From: Leifsonia sp040686855
GTDB taxonomy: Bacteria > Actinomycetota > Actinomycetes > Actinomycetales > Microbacteriaceae
DNA length: 64,000 nt
Assembly (NCBI RefSeq): GCF_040686855.1
Contig: NZ_JBFBOG010000003.1
Span: forward strand, 682,001-746,000
Direction: 5' to 3'
The position numbers and the translations under genes are program-made. Positions 50,407 to 59,754 of the stretch are shown one piece after another. Under the pieces are notes generated by a model that saw only the letters and a list, made by a program, of their open reading frames with translations, did no database searches and was not told the origin of the DNA. Every line of letters begins with the position of its first letter. Positions within the stretch are counted from its first letter, which is position 1.

Positions 50407-52349
50407 GTCGTCGCCCCGACCGGAGCGCCCGGCAGGAACGCCGACACGACGAACTCCCCCTCGACCGGTCCCGCTGTCAGCGAGCCGCCAGCGAGGGAGG
50501 CGCGTTCGCGCATCCCGGGCAGCCCGTGGCCGACCCGGGGCACCGAACCGGTGCCCCCGGGCCCGGTCGACGTGGACTCGATGCTGTCTCTCATGGTGTT
50601 CCTCACGGTGATGACGAGGCCGGGCGGACGTGCGCCCGGGCCGGAGCCGCCGTCGGCGGGCTCCTCGGCGAGCACGACGCTCGCCGGACGACTGGTGTCG
50701 CCGTGCCGGAGCGCGTTGGTCAGCGCCTCCTGCACGATGCGGTAGGCGGCCAGCTGCTGGGCCGATCCCAACCGCTCGACCGCTCCGGTGCGTTCGAGGC
50801 GGACGTCGAGCCCGGCGGAGCGGATGTGGTCGACGGTCAGCTCGAGGTCGGCGAGCGACGGCTGCGGGCCGTCGTGAGCGACGGGGCGGTCCGGGTCGCC
50901 GGGAAGCCCGGGGCCGGTGGGACCGGACGCACGCAGTTCGGCGAGCAGTACGCGCACGTCACCGAGCGCCGAGCGGGCGGTGGACGCGATGGTCGCCAGC
51001 GCCTCGTCCACCGCATCCGGATCCGATTGCCGCGCGTACCGTGCGCCGTCCGCCTGGGCGATGACCACCGCCAGCGAGTGCGCGACGACGTCGTGCATGT
51101 CGCGCGCGATCCGCGTGCGCTCCTGCTCGACGACCACGTCTTCGACCGCACGGTCGCGCACCAGCTCCGCCTCGTCGCGAGCGCGCCGCGCCGCGCGGGC
51201 GTTCCGCCAGGTGCGCACGAGGAGCCCGAGCACCCAGGACAGACCGAGCACGGTGACGCTCACCACGAACAGGAAGGCGAACTGCAGCGCGACGCTGGCG
51301 ATCTGGCTGGAGAGCAGGTCGTAGTACCCCTGCGCGACCGCGGCGGTGACAGTCAGGTACAGCGCGGCGACGAACGCGCCGATGCCGGCAGAGATGAGTC
51401 CGGCGGCGCGCACCACCCGGTCGCCGTAGGCCGCCGTCGCGTACAGCACGATCAGCACGCCCAGGTCGCTGACAAGGATGCTGTGCCCGGTGGTCATCTG
51501 CAGCACCGCGGCCAGCCACGCCAGCGACAGCGCGACCGCCGGCGACATCCGCCTCAGTGCGACCGCCACCGCGAACACCGTGATCACCAGAAACGCCGCC
51601 GCGCGGTCTTGCTCCCCCACGAGCAGGCAGAACACCTGGAAGAGGACCGCTCCGACGATGTCGACCGTGAGCTGGGTGCGCGTCAGCCGCCGCACCAGTT
51701 GTGCCCGGTCGGCGTCGTCCTCGGCGACCTCCGCTCCCCCGCTGGAGGCCAGCCAGACGAGCACCGACGGCCCCTGGCCGCCGACGACCCCGCCCTCGGC
51801 CGAGCCAGCCTGCGCTGCGCGCTGCCGCGCCACCAGGAAGCCGAGCAGCCACGCCGCCACGAAGATGACCGCGAGCAGCAGGCTCATCAGCAGGAAACCG
51901 ACGCCCTGGCTGGTGTAATACCCGCCGATGACCGGCCCGAACTGCGGGAACTTCAGGTCTCCACGCACCGTGAACAAGTACGCCGTCGCCGGCGCGAGCA
52001 GGATCGCCGACGCGAGGTCGAGCCAGCGCAGCACCCGCCCGCCGTGCGAGGCGACGCCGACCAGCGCCACCACCACCGCGATGGCGGCGATGACGCGGAA
52101 GGACCCGCGAAGTGACGACTGCTCCGTCAGCTCCAGCAGCACCGCCACCCAGATCAGCCCCAGGGCGACCCCGGGCAGCGTCCGCGACAGCGCCACGGCG
52201 GCGCAGTAGAACACCAGCGCCAGCGCGGCCGCGATGTCGAACGGCAGCCCCGTGACGAACCACGCTCCGAACAGCACGACGGCCAGGGCGGGCTCGAGCA
52301 CCCAGCGGTGCGGCGCGAGCGCGCTCAGGAGTCGGCGGCGGGAGGACAT
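50403..52349 (-). CDS. NarL-type sensor histidine kinase, multi-pass membrane
   Basis: 648 residues. Two blocks of about four to five helices each (residues 10-165 and 225-365) separated by a polar loop, suggesting an internal duplication of the sensor. The HisKA_3 motif ARDMHDVVAHSLAVVIAQ holds the histidine at about residue 430. The ATPase domain has QEALTNALRHGDTS and a GHGLPGMRERASLAGG lid; a Gly/Pro-rich insertion (STGPGGTGSV) precedes the lid. ATG 52349 is used. It is transcribed with the regulator that follows. Confidence 0.9.
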   Translation of the reverse strand: MSSRRRLLSALAPHRWVLEPALAVVLFGAWFVTGLPFDIAAALALVFYCAAVALSRTLPGVALGLIWVAVLLELTEQSSLRGSFRVIAAIAVVVALVGVASHGGRVLRWLDLASAILLAPATAYLFTVRGDLKFPQFGPVIGGYYTSQGVGFLLMSLLLAVIFVAAWLLGFLVARQRAAQAGSAEGGVVGGQGPSVLVWLASSGGAEVAEDDADRAQLVRRLTRTQLTVDIVGAVLFQVFCLLVGEQDRAAAFLVITVFAVAVALRRMSPAVALSLAWLAAVLQMTTGHSILVSDLGVLIVLYATAAYGDRVVRAAGLISAGIGAFVAALYLTVTAAVAQGYYDLLSSQIASVALQFAFLFVVSVTVLGLSWVLGLLVRTWRNARAARRARDEAELVRDRAVEDVVVEQERTRIARDMHDVVAHSLAVVIAQADGARYARQSDPDAVDEALATIASTARSALGDVRVLLAELRASGPTGPGLPGDPDRPVAHDGPQPSLADLELTVDHIRSAGLDVRLERTGAVERLGSAQQLAAYRIVQEALTNALRHGDTSRPASVVLAEEPADGGSGPGARPPGLVITVRNTMRDSIESTSTGPGGTGSVPRVGHGLPGMRERASLAGGSLTAGPVEGEFVVSAFLPGAPVGATT

Positions 52350-52446
52350 GCTTCTACCGTACGGTCCCGCCACCGCGGGCGCGGCGACTATCCACAGGAA
52401 TCATCCTCGGGATGTAGCCGGGCCGTGCCTGTGGACGACTCCGGTG

Positions 52447-53340
52447 CTAGAACCCGAGCCGCCCCAGCTGCTTCGGATCCCGCTGCCAGTCCTTCGCGAC
52501 CTTGACCCGGATCGACAGGAACACGTGGCGCCCCAGCAGCTCCTCGATCGGCTTCCGCGCCGCCGCGCCGACCTCCCGGATGCGGCTGCCGCCCCTGCCG
52601 ATCACGATCGCCTTCTGGCTGTCGCGCTCGACGAAGAGGTTCGCGTAGATGTCGACGAGGTCCTTGTCGTCGCGCTCGACCATGTCGTCGATGGTGACGG
52701 CGAGCGAGTGCGGCAGCTCGTCCTCGACCCCCTCCAGCACCGCCTCGCGGATGAGCTCGGCGATGCGGTCCTCCAGGCCTTCGTCGGTCGTCGCCTCCTC
52801 CGGGTACAGCGGGGCGGGCGAGACCGGGAGCAGCTTCATGAGCTCGGTCGTCAGGGTGTCGAGCTGGATGGCGCTGGCCGCCGACACCGGGACGATCGCC
52901 TCCCACTCGCGCAGCGCCGACACGGCGAGCAGCTGTTCGGCGACCTGCGCCTTGCCCGCCGCGTCCACCTTGGTGACGATGGCGATCTTCTTGGCGCGCG
53001 GGTAGTCGTCGAGCTGTTCGTTGATGAACCGGTCGCCGGGGCCGATCTTCTCGTCGGCCGGCACGCAGAAGCCGATCACGTCCACGTCGCCCAGCGTCGA
53101 CTGCACGAGGGTGTTCAGCCGCTCCCCCAACAGGGTCCGCGGGCGGTGGATGCCCGGCGTGTCGACCAGGATGAGCTGGCCGTCCGGGCGGTGCATGATG
53201 CCGCGGATCGCACGGCGCGTGGTCTGCGGCTTCGAACTCGTGATGGCGACCTTCTCGCCGACAAGAGCGTTGGTCAGCGTCGACTTGCCCACATTGGGGC
53301 GGCCGACGAACGAGACGAATCCGGCGTGGTACTCGGTCAC
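52447..53340 (-). CDS. era: GTPase Era
   Basis: 297 residues. GTPase motifs GRPNVGKST (G1), VDTPGIH (G3), TKVD (G4), and a KH RNA-binding domain (IVIGRGGSRIREVGAAA) at 230-275. It binds 16S rRNA and helps assemble the small ribosomal subunit. GTG 53340 overlaps the stop of the CBS-protein gene (GTGA), matching the usual YbeY-CBS-Era order. Confidence 0.97.
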   Translation of the reverse strand: MTEYHAGFVSFVGRPNVGKSTLTNALVGEKVAITSSKPQTTRRAIRGIMHRPDGQLILVDTPGIHRPRTLLGERLNTLVQSTLGDVDVIGFCVPADEKIGPGDRFINEQLDDYPRAKKIAIVTKVDAAGKAQVAEQLLAVSALREWEAIVPVSAASAIQLDTLTTELMKLLPVSPAPLYPEEATTDEGLEDRIAELIREAVLEGVEDELPHSLAVTIDDMVERDDKDLVDIYANLFVERDSQKAIVIGRGGSRIREVGAAARKPIEELLGRHVFLSIRVKVAKDWQRDPKQLGRLGF

Positions 53341-54698
53341 GATCGGCTCTCCTGGGTGGTGTGGCGGTCGGAGCGGTGCTTGTCGGGGCGATCCTGGTCC
53401 GCGGGCATGGGGACGTCGTCGCCGTGGGGCTCGGGCAGCAGGGCGACGTCCCCCTCCACCAGCACCGAGGCGACGTGCTTGTGCCGGCCCTCGATGCGGT
53501 CGACCGTGAACCGCAGGCCGTGCACCGTGACGGTCGAGCCGACTTCGGGGAGTCGGCCGAGCGCCTTCGTGACGAGCCCGCCGACGCTGTCGACGTCCTC
53601 GTCCTCGATCTCGAGGTCGAACAGCTCGCCCAGGTCGTCGATCGGCAGGCGCGTGGCGATGCGATAGCGGCCCTCGCCCAGCGGCTGGATGAGCGCGACT
53701 TCGTGGTCGTACTCGTCCGAGATGTCGCCGACCAGCTCCTCGATGAGGTCTTCCAGCGTGACGAGGCCCGCGATGCCGCCGTACTCGTCCACCACCATGG
53801 CCAGGTGATTGGACTCGCGCTGCATCTGCGCGAGGAGCGCGTCGGCCTTCTGCGACTCCGGCACGAACAGCGCCGGCCGTGCGAGATCGCGCACCGTCAG
53901 CTCGTCCGCGCCGAGCGGGCGCTCGAAGCTGAGCTTCGCCGCGTCGCGCAGGTACAGGATGCCGACCACCTCGTCCGGGTCGCCGCCGTCGATCACCGGC
54001 ATGCGCGAGACACCGGTCGAGAAGAACAGCCCCATCGCGGTGCCGAGCGTCGCGGTGGAGTCGACCGTTATCATGTCGGTGCGCGGGATCATCACCTCGC
54101 GCACGACCGTCTCGTTGAACTCGAAGATCGAGTGGATGAGCTCCCGGTCGTCCTCCTCGAGCACGTCGAATTCGGTCGCCTCGTCGACGATCGAGAGCAG
54201 CTGCTCCTCGCTCGTGACCGGCGCCGACCGGGCTCGGGACGGCGTCACCTTGTTGCCGAGAGCGACCAGGCCGCCCGGGATGGGCCCGAGGACGATGCGG
54301 ATGAAGTGCACCAGCGGTGCGGTCAGACGCAGCAGCAGGGTCGAGTTCGCCCGACCGACGCTGCGCGGGCTCACCCCCACCAGCACGAACGACACCGCGG
54401 TCATGATGATCGCGGCGAGGATCAGGGAGACCCACCACTGCTCGAAGATCTGCTCGAACGCGAGCGTCACCAGCACGGCGGCGGTCGTCTCGGCCAGGAG
54501 TCGCGTGAAGTTGATCGCGTTGAGGTACGCGCCCGGGTCCTCGGAGATCGCCTCGAGCGACCTCTTCGCCCGCGAGGTCGCGGCCAGGTCTGCGATATCG
54601 CCGCGCGACCGGACGGCCAGCGCAGCATCGACGGCGGCCATGAGGCCGCCGAACGCCACCAGCAGGAACGCGGCGATGAAGAACAGCGCCTGCAGCAT
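53337..54698 (-). CDS. Hemolysin-family/CorC-type CBS protein (DUF21)
   Basis: 453 residues. Three to four DUF21 membrane helices (residues 1-150), then paired CBS domains (REVMIPRTDMITVDSTATL, then VPESQKADALLAQMQRESN) and a C-terminal CorC-HlyC domain (EVGSTVTVHGLRFTVDRIEG). Members are probably magnesium or cobalt transporters or regulators; the hemolysin name is historical. ATG 54698 is used. The stop overlaps era. Confidence 0.92.
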   Translation of the reverse strand: MLQALFFIAAFLLVAFGGLMAAVDAALAVRSRGDIADLAATSRAKRSLEAISEDPGAYLNAINFTRLLAETTAAVLVTLAFEQIFEQWWVSLILAAIIMTAVSFVLVGVSPRSVGRANSTLLLRLTAPLVHFIRIVLGPIPGGLVALGNKVTPSRARSAPVTSEEQLLSIVDEATEFDVLEEDDRELIHSIFEFNETVVREVMIPRTDMITVDSTATLGTAMGLFFSTGVSRMPVIDGGDPDEVVGILYLRDAAKLSFERPLGADELTVRDLARPALFVPESQKADALLAQMQRESNHLAMVVDEYGGIAGLVTLEDLIEELVGDISDEYDHEVALIQPLGEGRYRIATRLPIDDLGELFDLEIEDEDVDSVGGLVTKALGRLPEVGSTVTVHGLRFTVDRIEGRHKHVASVLVEGDVALLPEPHGDDVPMPADQDRPDKHRSDRHTTQESRS

Positions 54699-54706
54699 CC
54701 CGGCTC

Positions 54707-55168
54707 CTACCGCTGTCGGTCGTAGCGGCCGAAGCCGACCAGGATGTCGCGCTGGATCGCGAACATCTCGCGCTCCTCCGCCGGCTCGGCGTGATCGAAG
54801 CCGAGGAGGTGCAGGATGCCGTGCGTCGTCAGCAGCAGCAGCTCGTCCTGCAGGCTGTGTCCGGCGGTCTCCGCCTGCACCTGCGCGACCTGCGGGCAGA
54901 GCACCACGTCGCCGAGGAGCCCGGCCGGGGACGGCTCCTCCTCGGTGCCCGGGCGGAGCTCGTCCATCGGGAAGCTGAGGACGTCGGTCGGGCCGGGCTC
55001 GTCCATCCACTGCACGTGCAGCTGCTCCATGGCCGCCTCGTCGACGAGCACGATCGCGAGCTCGGCGTCCGGGTGGACGTGCAGGATGTCGAACGCGTAC
55101 GCGGCGAGCCGCTGCAGGGCGGACTCGTCCACCTCGATGGTCGACTCGTTGTTGATCTCGATGCTCAC
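54707..55168 (-). CDS. ybeY: rRNA maturation RNase YbeY
   Basis: 153 residues. Zinc motif HGILHLLGFDH, with three histidines, preceded by LTT. PTDVLSFPMD and GLLGDVVLCPQVA are the other family blocks. It trims the 3' end of 16S rRNA. It starts eight bases after phoH's stop. Confidence 0.95.
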   Translation of the reverse strand: MSIEINNESTIEVDESALQRLAAYAFDILHVHPDAELAIVLVDEAAMEQLHVQWMDEPGPTDVLSFPMDELRPGTEEEPSPAGLLGDVVLCPQVAQVQAETAGHSLQDELLLLTTHGILHLLGFDHAEPAEEREMFAIQRDILVGFGRYDRQR

Positions 55169-55176
55169 GGCGGCCC

Positions 55177-56265
55177 TTATCGTCGCTTCGGCAGATGGTC
55201 TCGCGGCGAGCCGGCGCGCCGCTCGGCGCGGTTGGCGAACTCGGCCGCCTGCTCGCGCTCGAAGTGGCGGGCCTGCTGGCGCGCGTCGTATTCGGTGTAG
55301 GCGTCGACGATCCGGCCGACGAGGCTGTGACGCACGACGTCTTCGCTGGTGAGGCGGGCGAAGTGGATGTCGTCGATGTCGTTCAGGACGCGGGTGACCA
55401 GCCGCAGGCCGCTCGCCGCGTTGGGCAGGTCGATCTGCGTGATGTCGCCCGTGACGACCATCTTCGAGTTGAAGCCGAGACGCGTCAGGAACATCTTCAT
55501 CTGCTCCGGCGTCGTGTTCTGCGCCTCGTCGAGGATGATGAACGAGTCGTTGAGCGTGCGTCCGCGCATGTACGCGAGCGGTGCGACCTCGATCGTGCCG
55601 GCGGCCAGAAGCTTGGGCACGAGGTCCGGGTCGAGCATCTCGTTGAGCGCGTCGTAGAGCGGGCGGAGGTACGGGTCGATCTTGTCGGTCAGCGTGCCGG
55701 GAAGGTAGCCCAGCCGCTCGCCGGCCTCGACCGCCGGGCGCGTCAGGATGATGCGGCTGACCTCTTTGCGCTGCAGCGCCTGCACGGCCTTCGCCATCGC
55801 GAGGTACGTCTTGCCGGTACCGGCCGGGCCGATCCCGAACACGATCGTGTTGTGGTCGATCGCGTCGACGTACTGGCTCTGGCCGAGCGTCTTCGGCCGG
55901 ATGCTCTTGCCGCGTGCGGTCAGGATCGCCTGCCCGAGCACGTCGGACGGGCTCAGGTTGAGGTCGGTGCCGAGCATCTTGGCCGAGCTGGTGACCTCGG
56001 CGGGAGAGAGATCCTGTCCGTTGCGGACCATCTGCAGCAGCTCCTCCACGAGCCGCTGCGCTGCCGCGACCTGCGTCGCGTCGCCGGTCAGGGTGATCTC
56101 GTTGCCGCGCACGTGCACGTTCACCAGCGGGTACTGCCGCTCCAGTGTGGTGAGGAGGCGGTCCTGCGGGCCGAGGAGTCGGACCATCTGCACGCCGTCG
56201 ACGCTGAGACGCGCCTCGGCGCCGGACTCGGCCGGGGTCGGCTGGGTGGATTCAGAGCTGGGCAA
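55177..56265 (-). CDS. phoH: PhoH family ATPase
   Basis: 362 residues. A KH-like N-terminal region is followed by a P-loop: FGIGPAGTGKTYLAM (Walker A) and FIILDEAQNTTPEQMKMFL (Walker B), with conserved LTRPAVEAGERLGYLPG. PhoH proteins couple RNA binding with ATP hydrolysis, and linkage with ybeY points to rRNA or RNA quality control. The start is TTG 56265, which has GGAAGG five bases upstream and lies 14 bases inside the HIT gene end; no ATG or GTG fits better. Confidence 0.92.
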   Translation of the reverse strand: MPSSESTQPTPAESGAEARLSVDGVQMVRLLGPQDRLLTTLERQYPLVNVHVRGNEITLTGDATQVAAAQRLVEELLQMVRNGQDLSPAEVTSSAKMLGTDLNLSPSDVLGQAILTARGKSIRPKTLGQSQYVDAIDHNTIVFGIGPAGTGKTYLAMAKAVQALQRKEVSRIILTRPAVEAGERLGYLPGTLTDKIDPYLRPLYDALNEMLDPDLVPKLLAAGTIEVAPLAYMRGRTLNDSFIILDEAQNTTPEQMKMFLTRLGFNSKMVVTGDITQIDLPNAASGLRLVTRVLNDIDDIHFARLTSEDVVRHSLVGRIVDAYTEYDARQQARHFEREQAAEFANRAERRAGSPRDHLPKRR

Positions 56266-56608
56266 GTGATCCTTCCTGGAGATCGCCGCTGAGGACGTGC
56301 GCGTGGACGTGGAACACGGTCTGGCCCGCGCCCGCGCCGGTGTTGAAGATGAGGCGGAAGTCGCCGTCCGAGTGCTCGTCGGCGAGCTTCTGCGCCGTGG
56401 CGACGACCTCGGCGAGCAGCGCGGGGTCGCCGGCGGCGAGCTCGGTGACATCGCGGTACTGCTCGGTCTTGGGGACGACGAGCAGGTGCACCGGGGCCTT
56501 CGGCGCGATGTCGCGGAACGCGATCACGCGCTCCGAGTCGTACACCACGTCGGCCGGGATCTCGCCCGCGATGATGCGGGAGAAGATCGAACGCTCTTCG
56601 TCTGCCAT
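56252..56608 (-). CDS. HIT family nucleotide hydrolase
   Basis: 118 residues. HIT motif HVHAHVL with three catalytic histidines at residues 99-103. The upstream part SIFSRIIAGEIPADVVYD is typical of the HINT/HIT group, which hydrolyse AMP linked to lysine or other groups. Its stop is inside phoH. It starts 71 bases after rsmE's stop. Confidence 0.93.
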   Translation of the reverse strand: MADEERSIFSRIIAGEIPADVVYDSERVIAFRDIAPKAPVHLLVVPKTEQYRDVTELAAGDPALLAEVVATAQKLADEHSDGDFRLIFNTGAGAGQTVFHVHAHVLSGDLQEGSLAQL

Positions 56609-56679
56609 GGCTCCATCCTATTCGCGCAGGGTGACATGCGGCCGGGCTGTCCGCTGTCGGCGTGACGTACGGATGCGGC

Positions 56680-57408
56680 CTACCAGCGCCCGAGGGCCGC
56701 GTTGAGCACCGCCAGCGCCGCCGGACCCGCGGTGGACGTGCGGAGCACCGTTTCGCCGAGACGGACGAGCTCCGCCCCGGCGGCCCGGAAAGCGTCGAGC
56801 TCCTGGGGAGCGATCCCGCCCTCCGGGCCGACGACGAGCACGAGGTCGCGGCCGTCCGGCGCGATCCCCGTGAGCGGCGCCTCGGCATCGGGTTCGAGCA
56901 CGAGCACGCGCGCGCCCGCAGCCAGTGCCGCGATCTGCTTCGTCGTCGAGAGCTCGCCCACCTCCGGCGTCCAGGCGCGGATGGACTGCTTCGCCGCCTC
57001 CCGCACGATCGTCGCCCAGCGCTCTCGGCCCTTCACGACCTTGGCACCTTCCCAGCGCGACACCGAGCGGGAGGCGGACCACGGCACCACCGCATCCACC
57101 CCCAGCTCCGTCGCCGCCTGGATGGCCAGCTCGTCGCGGTCGCCCTTGGCCAGTGCCTGGACCAGCGTGATCGCCGGCGTGGGACGCGGCACGCGCGACA
57201 CCGACTCCACGTCGATCGTCAGCTCGGTGTTCGTCGACACCAGCACCTCGCCCGACGCGACGAGACCGCGGCCGTTGCCGATGAGCACCGACTCCCCGGG
57301 CCGCGTGCGGTTCACGGTCGCGGCGTGCTTCGCTTCCGCGCCGGTCAACGACAGCCGGCCTCCGACCTCCACATCGGCCAGGTCTTCGCGCAGGTAGAGC
57401 GACGCCAC
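56680..57408 (-). CDS. rsmE: 16S rRNA (uracil-1498-N3)-methyltransferase
   Basis: 242 residues. PUA-like N-terminus (LTGAEAKHAATVNRTRPGE) and SPOUT methyltransferase C-terminus with a SAM-binding trefoil knot: LVLVVGPEGGIAPQE, RLGETVLRTSTAGPAALAV. It methylates U1498 in 16S rRNA. GTG 57408 is two bases after the dnaJ stop, so it belongs with hrcA-dnaJ. Confidence 0.95.
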   Translation of the reverse strand: MASLYLREDLADVEVGGRLSLTGAEAKHAATVNRTRPGESVLIGNGRGLVASGEVLVSTNTELTIDVESVSRVPRPTPAITLVQALAKGDRDELAIQAATELGVDAVVPWSASRSVSRWEGAKVVKGRERWATIVREAAKQSIRAWTPEVGELSTTKQIAALAAGARVLVLEPDAEAPLTGIAPDGRDLVLVVGPEGGIAPQELDAFRAAGAELVRLGETVLRTSTAGPAALAVLNAALGRW

Positions 57409-57410
57409 GG

Positions 57411-58523
57411 TTACAGGTTGAGGAACCGGTCGCGGAGCTTGGCGAACAGCCCCTGCTGGAAGTGCGCCAGCGACGGCTGCGACCCCTTGTAGGTGGAGGC
57501 GAACTTCTTGATCAGCTCCTTCTCCTTGTGGTCGAGCTTGGTCGGCGTGACCACCTGGATGCCGACCCGCAGGTCGCCGCGGCCGCTGCCGCGCAGGTGC
57601 GTGATGCCCCGGTCCTTGACCGTGACGATGTCGGCGGACTGCGTGCCGGGCTTGAGCTCGAGGCGGATGTCGCCGTCGAGCGCCTTCACCGTCGCGGTCG
57701 TGCCGAGGATCGCGTCCGTCATCGACAGCTCCAGCGTGCAGAGCAGGTCGTCGCCGTCGCGACTGAACACCTCGTGGTGCTTCACCTTGATCTCGAGGTA
57801 GAGGTCGCCGTTCGGGCCGCCGGCGGGGCCGGCCTCGCCGCTGCCCGGCATCTGCAGGCGCAGGCCGGTGTCGACGCCGGCGGGGATGTCCACCGGAACG
57901 GTGCGGCGGGCGCGCACGCGACCCTGGCCCTGGCAGGTGACGCACGGCGTGGCGATGACCGTGCCGTAGCCGCGGCAGGTGCCGCACGGGCTCGAGGTCA
58001 TCACGTTGCCGAGCAGCGAGCGGACGGACCGCTGGATGCTGCCGGTGCCGTGGCAGATGTCGCAGGTCACGGGCTGGGTTCCCGGCTGGCAGCAGGAGCC
58101 GTTGCAGGTCTCGCAGACGACGGCCGTGTCGACCTCGAGGTCGCGGTGCGTGCCGAAGACGACCTCGTCGAGGTCGACCTCGACGCGCAGCAGCGCATCC
58201 TGACCCCGCTCGCGGCGCGACCGCGGCCCACGGCCCCCGCCGCCTCCCCCGCCGAAGAACGTCTCGAAGATGTCGCTGAAGCCAGCGAAGTCGGCCCCGC
58301 CCGCTCCGCCGAAACCGCCGGAGCCGCCGAGGTCGTACTGCTGACGCTGCTGCGGGTCGCTGAGGACGTCGTACGCGTGCGTCACCAGCTTGAACCGCTC
58401 CTGCGCCTCGGCGCTCGGGTTCACATCCGGGTGCAGCTCGCGCGCGAGGCGGCGGTACGCCTTCTTGATCTCGTCGGGGCTGGCGTCTCGCTCGACACCG
58501 AGGACTTCGTAGTGGTCGGCCAC
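57411..58523 (-). CDS. dnaJ: Chaperone DnaJ
   Basis: 370 residues. J-domain with HPD in LARELHPDVN, Gly-rich region, and four CxxCxGxG zinc repeats (CETCNGSC, CDICHGTG, CGTCRGYG, CVTCQGQG; the first deviates from the consensus). The actinobacterial DnaJ2 type, a Hsp70 co-chaperone. It follows hrcA by 50 bases, and the CIRCE element upstream of hrcA should control it. Confidence 0.96.
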   Translation of the reverse strand: MADHYEVLGVERDASPDEIKKAYRRLARELHPDVNPSAEAQERFKLVTHAYDVLSDPQQRQQYDLGGSGGFGGAGGADFAGFSDIFETFFGGGGGGGRGPRSRRERGQDALLRVEVDLDEVVFGTHRDLEVDTAVVCETCNGSCCQPGTQPVTCDICHGTGSIQRSVRSLLGNVMTSSPCGTCRGYGTVIATPCVTCQGQGRVRARRTVPVDIPAGVDTGLRLQMPGSGEAGPAGGPNGDLYLEIKVKHHEVFSRDGDDLLCTLELSMTDAILGTTATVKALDGDIRLELKPGTQSADIVTVKDRGITHLRGSGRGDLRVGIQVVTPTKLDHKEKELIKKFASTYKGSQPSLAHFQQGLFAKLRDRFLNL

Positions 58524-58573
58524 GTGGGCTGTTCCTTCTTCTTTCGTCGTGCTGTGATTCGGGCTGCCGGCGC

Positions 58574-59596
58574 CTATTGGTCGCCGAGCAGCCGGGAGAG
58601 GTAGCGGGCGACGGCGCGGACGGCCGCCATGTTGCCCGAGTAGTCCATGCGGAGCGGACCGAGCAGGCCCACGCGGGCCACATCCGCTCCTGCCGCACTG
58701 TAACCGCTGGAGACGATGGATGCTTCCGTGAGCCCGAAGACGGCGTTCTCTCGGCCGATGCTGACGGCCACGCCGTGCTGGTCGGTCGCCATCTCGTCGA
58801 AGAGCCGCAGGAGCACCACCTGCTCCTCGATCGCCTCCAGGACCGGCGTGATGCTGCCCGGGAAGTCGAGCTCGGTGCGGACCAGGTTGGCCGCACCGGC
58901 CATGACCAGCTTCTCCTGCCGGTTGGCGGCGATCTGATCGAGCAGGGCGCTCGCGACGGGCTCGACCAGCGCGCGGGTGCGGTCGGTGAGTGCGGCGGGC
59001 AGGTCGCGCATCCGGGTGGTCGCCTCGGTCAGGGTCAGGCCGGCGACCGCCCCGTTGATCGCGCCGCGGATCTCGGCCACATCCTCGTCGCTCAGCTCGG
59101 CCGGCAGCTCGATGACCCGCTGCTCCACCGCACCGGAATCGGTGATGAGCACGCTGAGCAGCCGCCGCGGCGCGAGCGCGACCAGCTCGATGTGCCGGAT
59201 GCGCGAGCGCGTCACCGAGGGGTACTGCACCAGCGCGACCTGGTTGGTCAGCTGCGAGAGCAGGCGCACGGTGCGCGAGAGCACTTCGTCGAAGTCGCCG
59301 GACGCGCCGAGGAACGTCTCGATGGCCGTGCGCTGCGCGGTCGACAGCGGCCGCACTTCGGCCAGGTGGTCGACGAACAGGCGGTAGCCCTTGTCGGTGG
59401 GGACGCGCCCGGAGGAGGTGTGCGGAGCCGCGATCAGCTCCTCCTCCTCGAGCAGGGCCATGTCGTTCCGGATGGTCGCGGCGGACACGCCGAAGGAGTG
59501 CCGCTCCACGATGCTCTTCGATCCCACCGGCTCCCGCGACGCCACGTAATCCTGAACGATGACGCGCAGCACTTCGAGACTGCGTTCCGAGACCAT
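58574..59596 (-). CDS. hrcA: Heat-inducible transcription repressor HrcA
   Basis: 340 residues. N-terminal winged helix (SERSLEVLRVIVQDYVASRE, PVGSKSIVERHSFGVS into AATIRNDMALLEE) and the HrcA dimerisation domain. It binds CIRCE and represses heat-shock genes, with activity controlled by GroE. ATG 59596 is used; longer frames to 59731 would cross CIRCE. It represses its own operon with dnaJ. Confidence 0.96.
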   Translation of the reverse strand: MVSERSLEVLRVIVQDYVASREPVGSKSIVERHSFGVSAATIRNDMALLEEEELIAAPHTSSGRVPTDKGYRLFVDHLAEVRPLSTAQRTAIETFLGASGDFDEVLSRTVRLLSQLTNQVALVQYPSVTRSRIRHIELVALAPRRLLSVLITDSGAVEQRVIELPAELSDEDVAEIRGAINGAVAGLTLTEATTRMRDLPAALTDRTRALVEPVASALLDQIAANRQEKLVMAGAANLVRTELDFPGSITPVLEAIEEQVVLLRLFDEMATDQHGVAVSIGRENAVFGLTEASIVSSGYSAAGADVARVGLLGPLRMDYSGNMAAVRAVARYLSRLLGDQ

Positions 59597-59616
59597 GCCC
59601 GCCTCCCGTCGACCGA

Positions 59617-59643
59617 TTAGCACTCGCTGTTCCTGAGTGCCAA
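59617..59643. promoter_or_regulatory. CIRCE operator
   Basis: TTAGCACTC, nine bases, then GAGTGCCAA, 21 bases before hrcA. The consensus is TTAGCACTC-N9-GAGTGCTAA; one base in the right arm differs. It should bind HrcA and control hrcA-dnaJ; it may also affect the divergent DUF4870 gene 112 bases away. Confidence 0.9.
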
Positions 59644-59754
59644 TCCTACCGCGAGGAAACGCGGTCAGGATGATTGTCGGCTGTGACACGGCGGCAGTAC
59701 CGTATGTGCACCGGTTCGACGCGTGTCGCAACCGATCATGAAAGGGCTACGCCG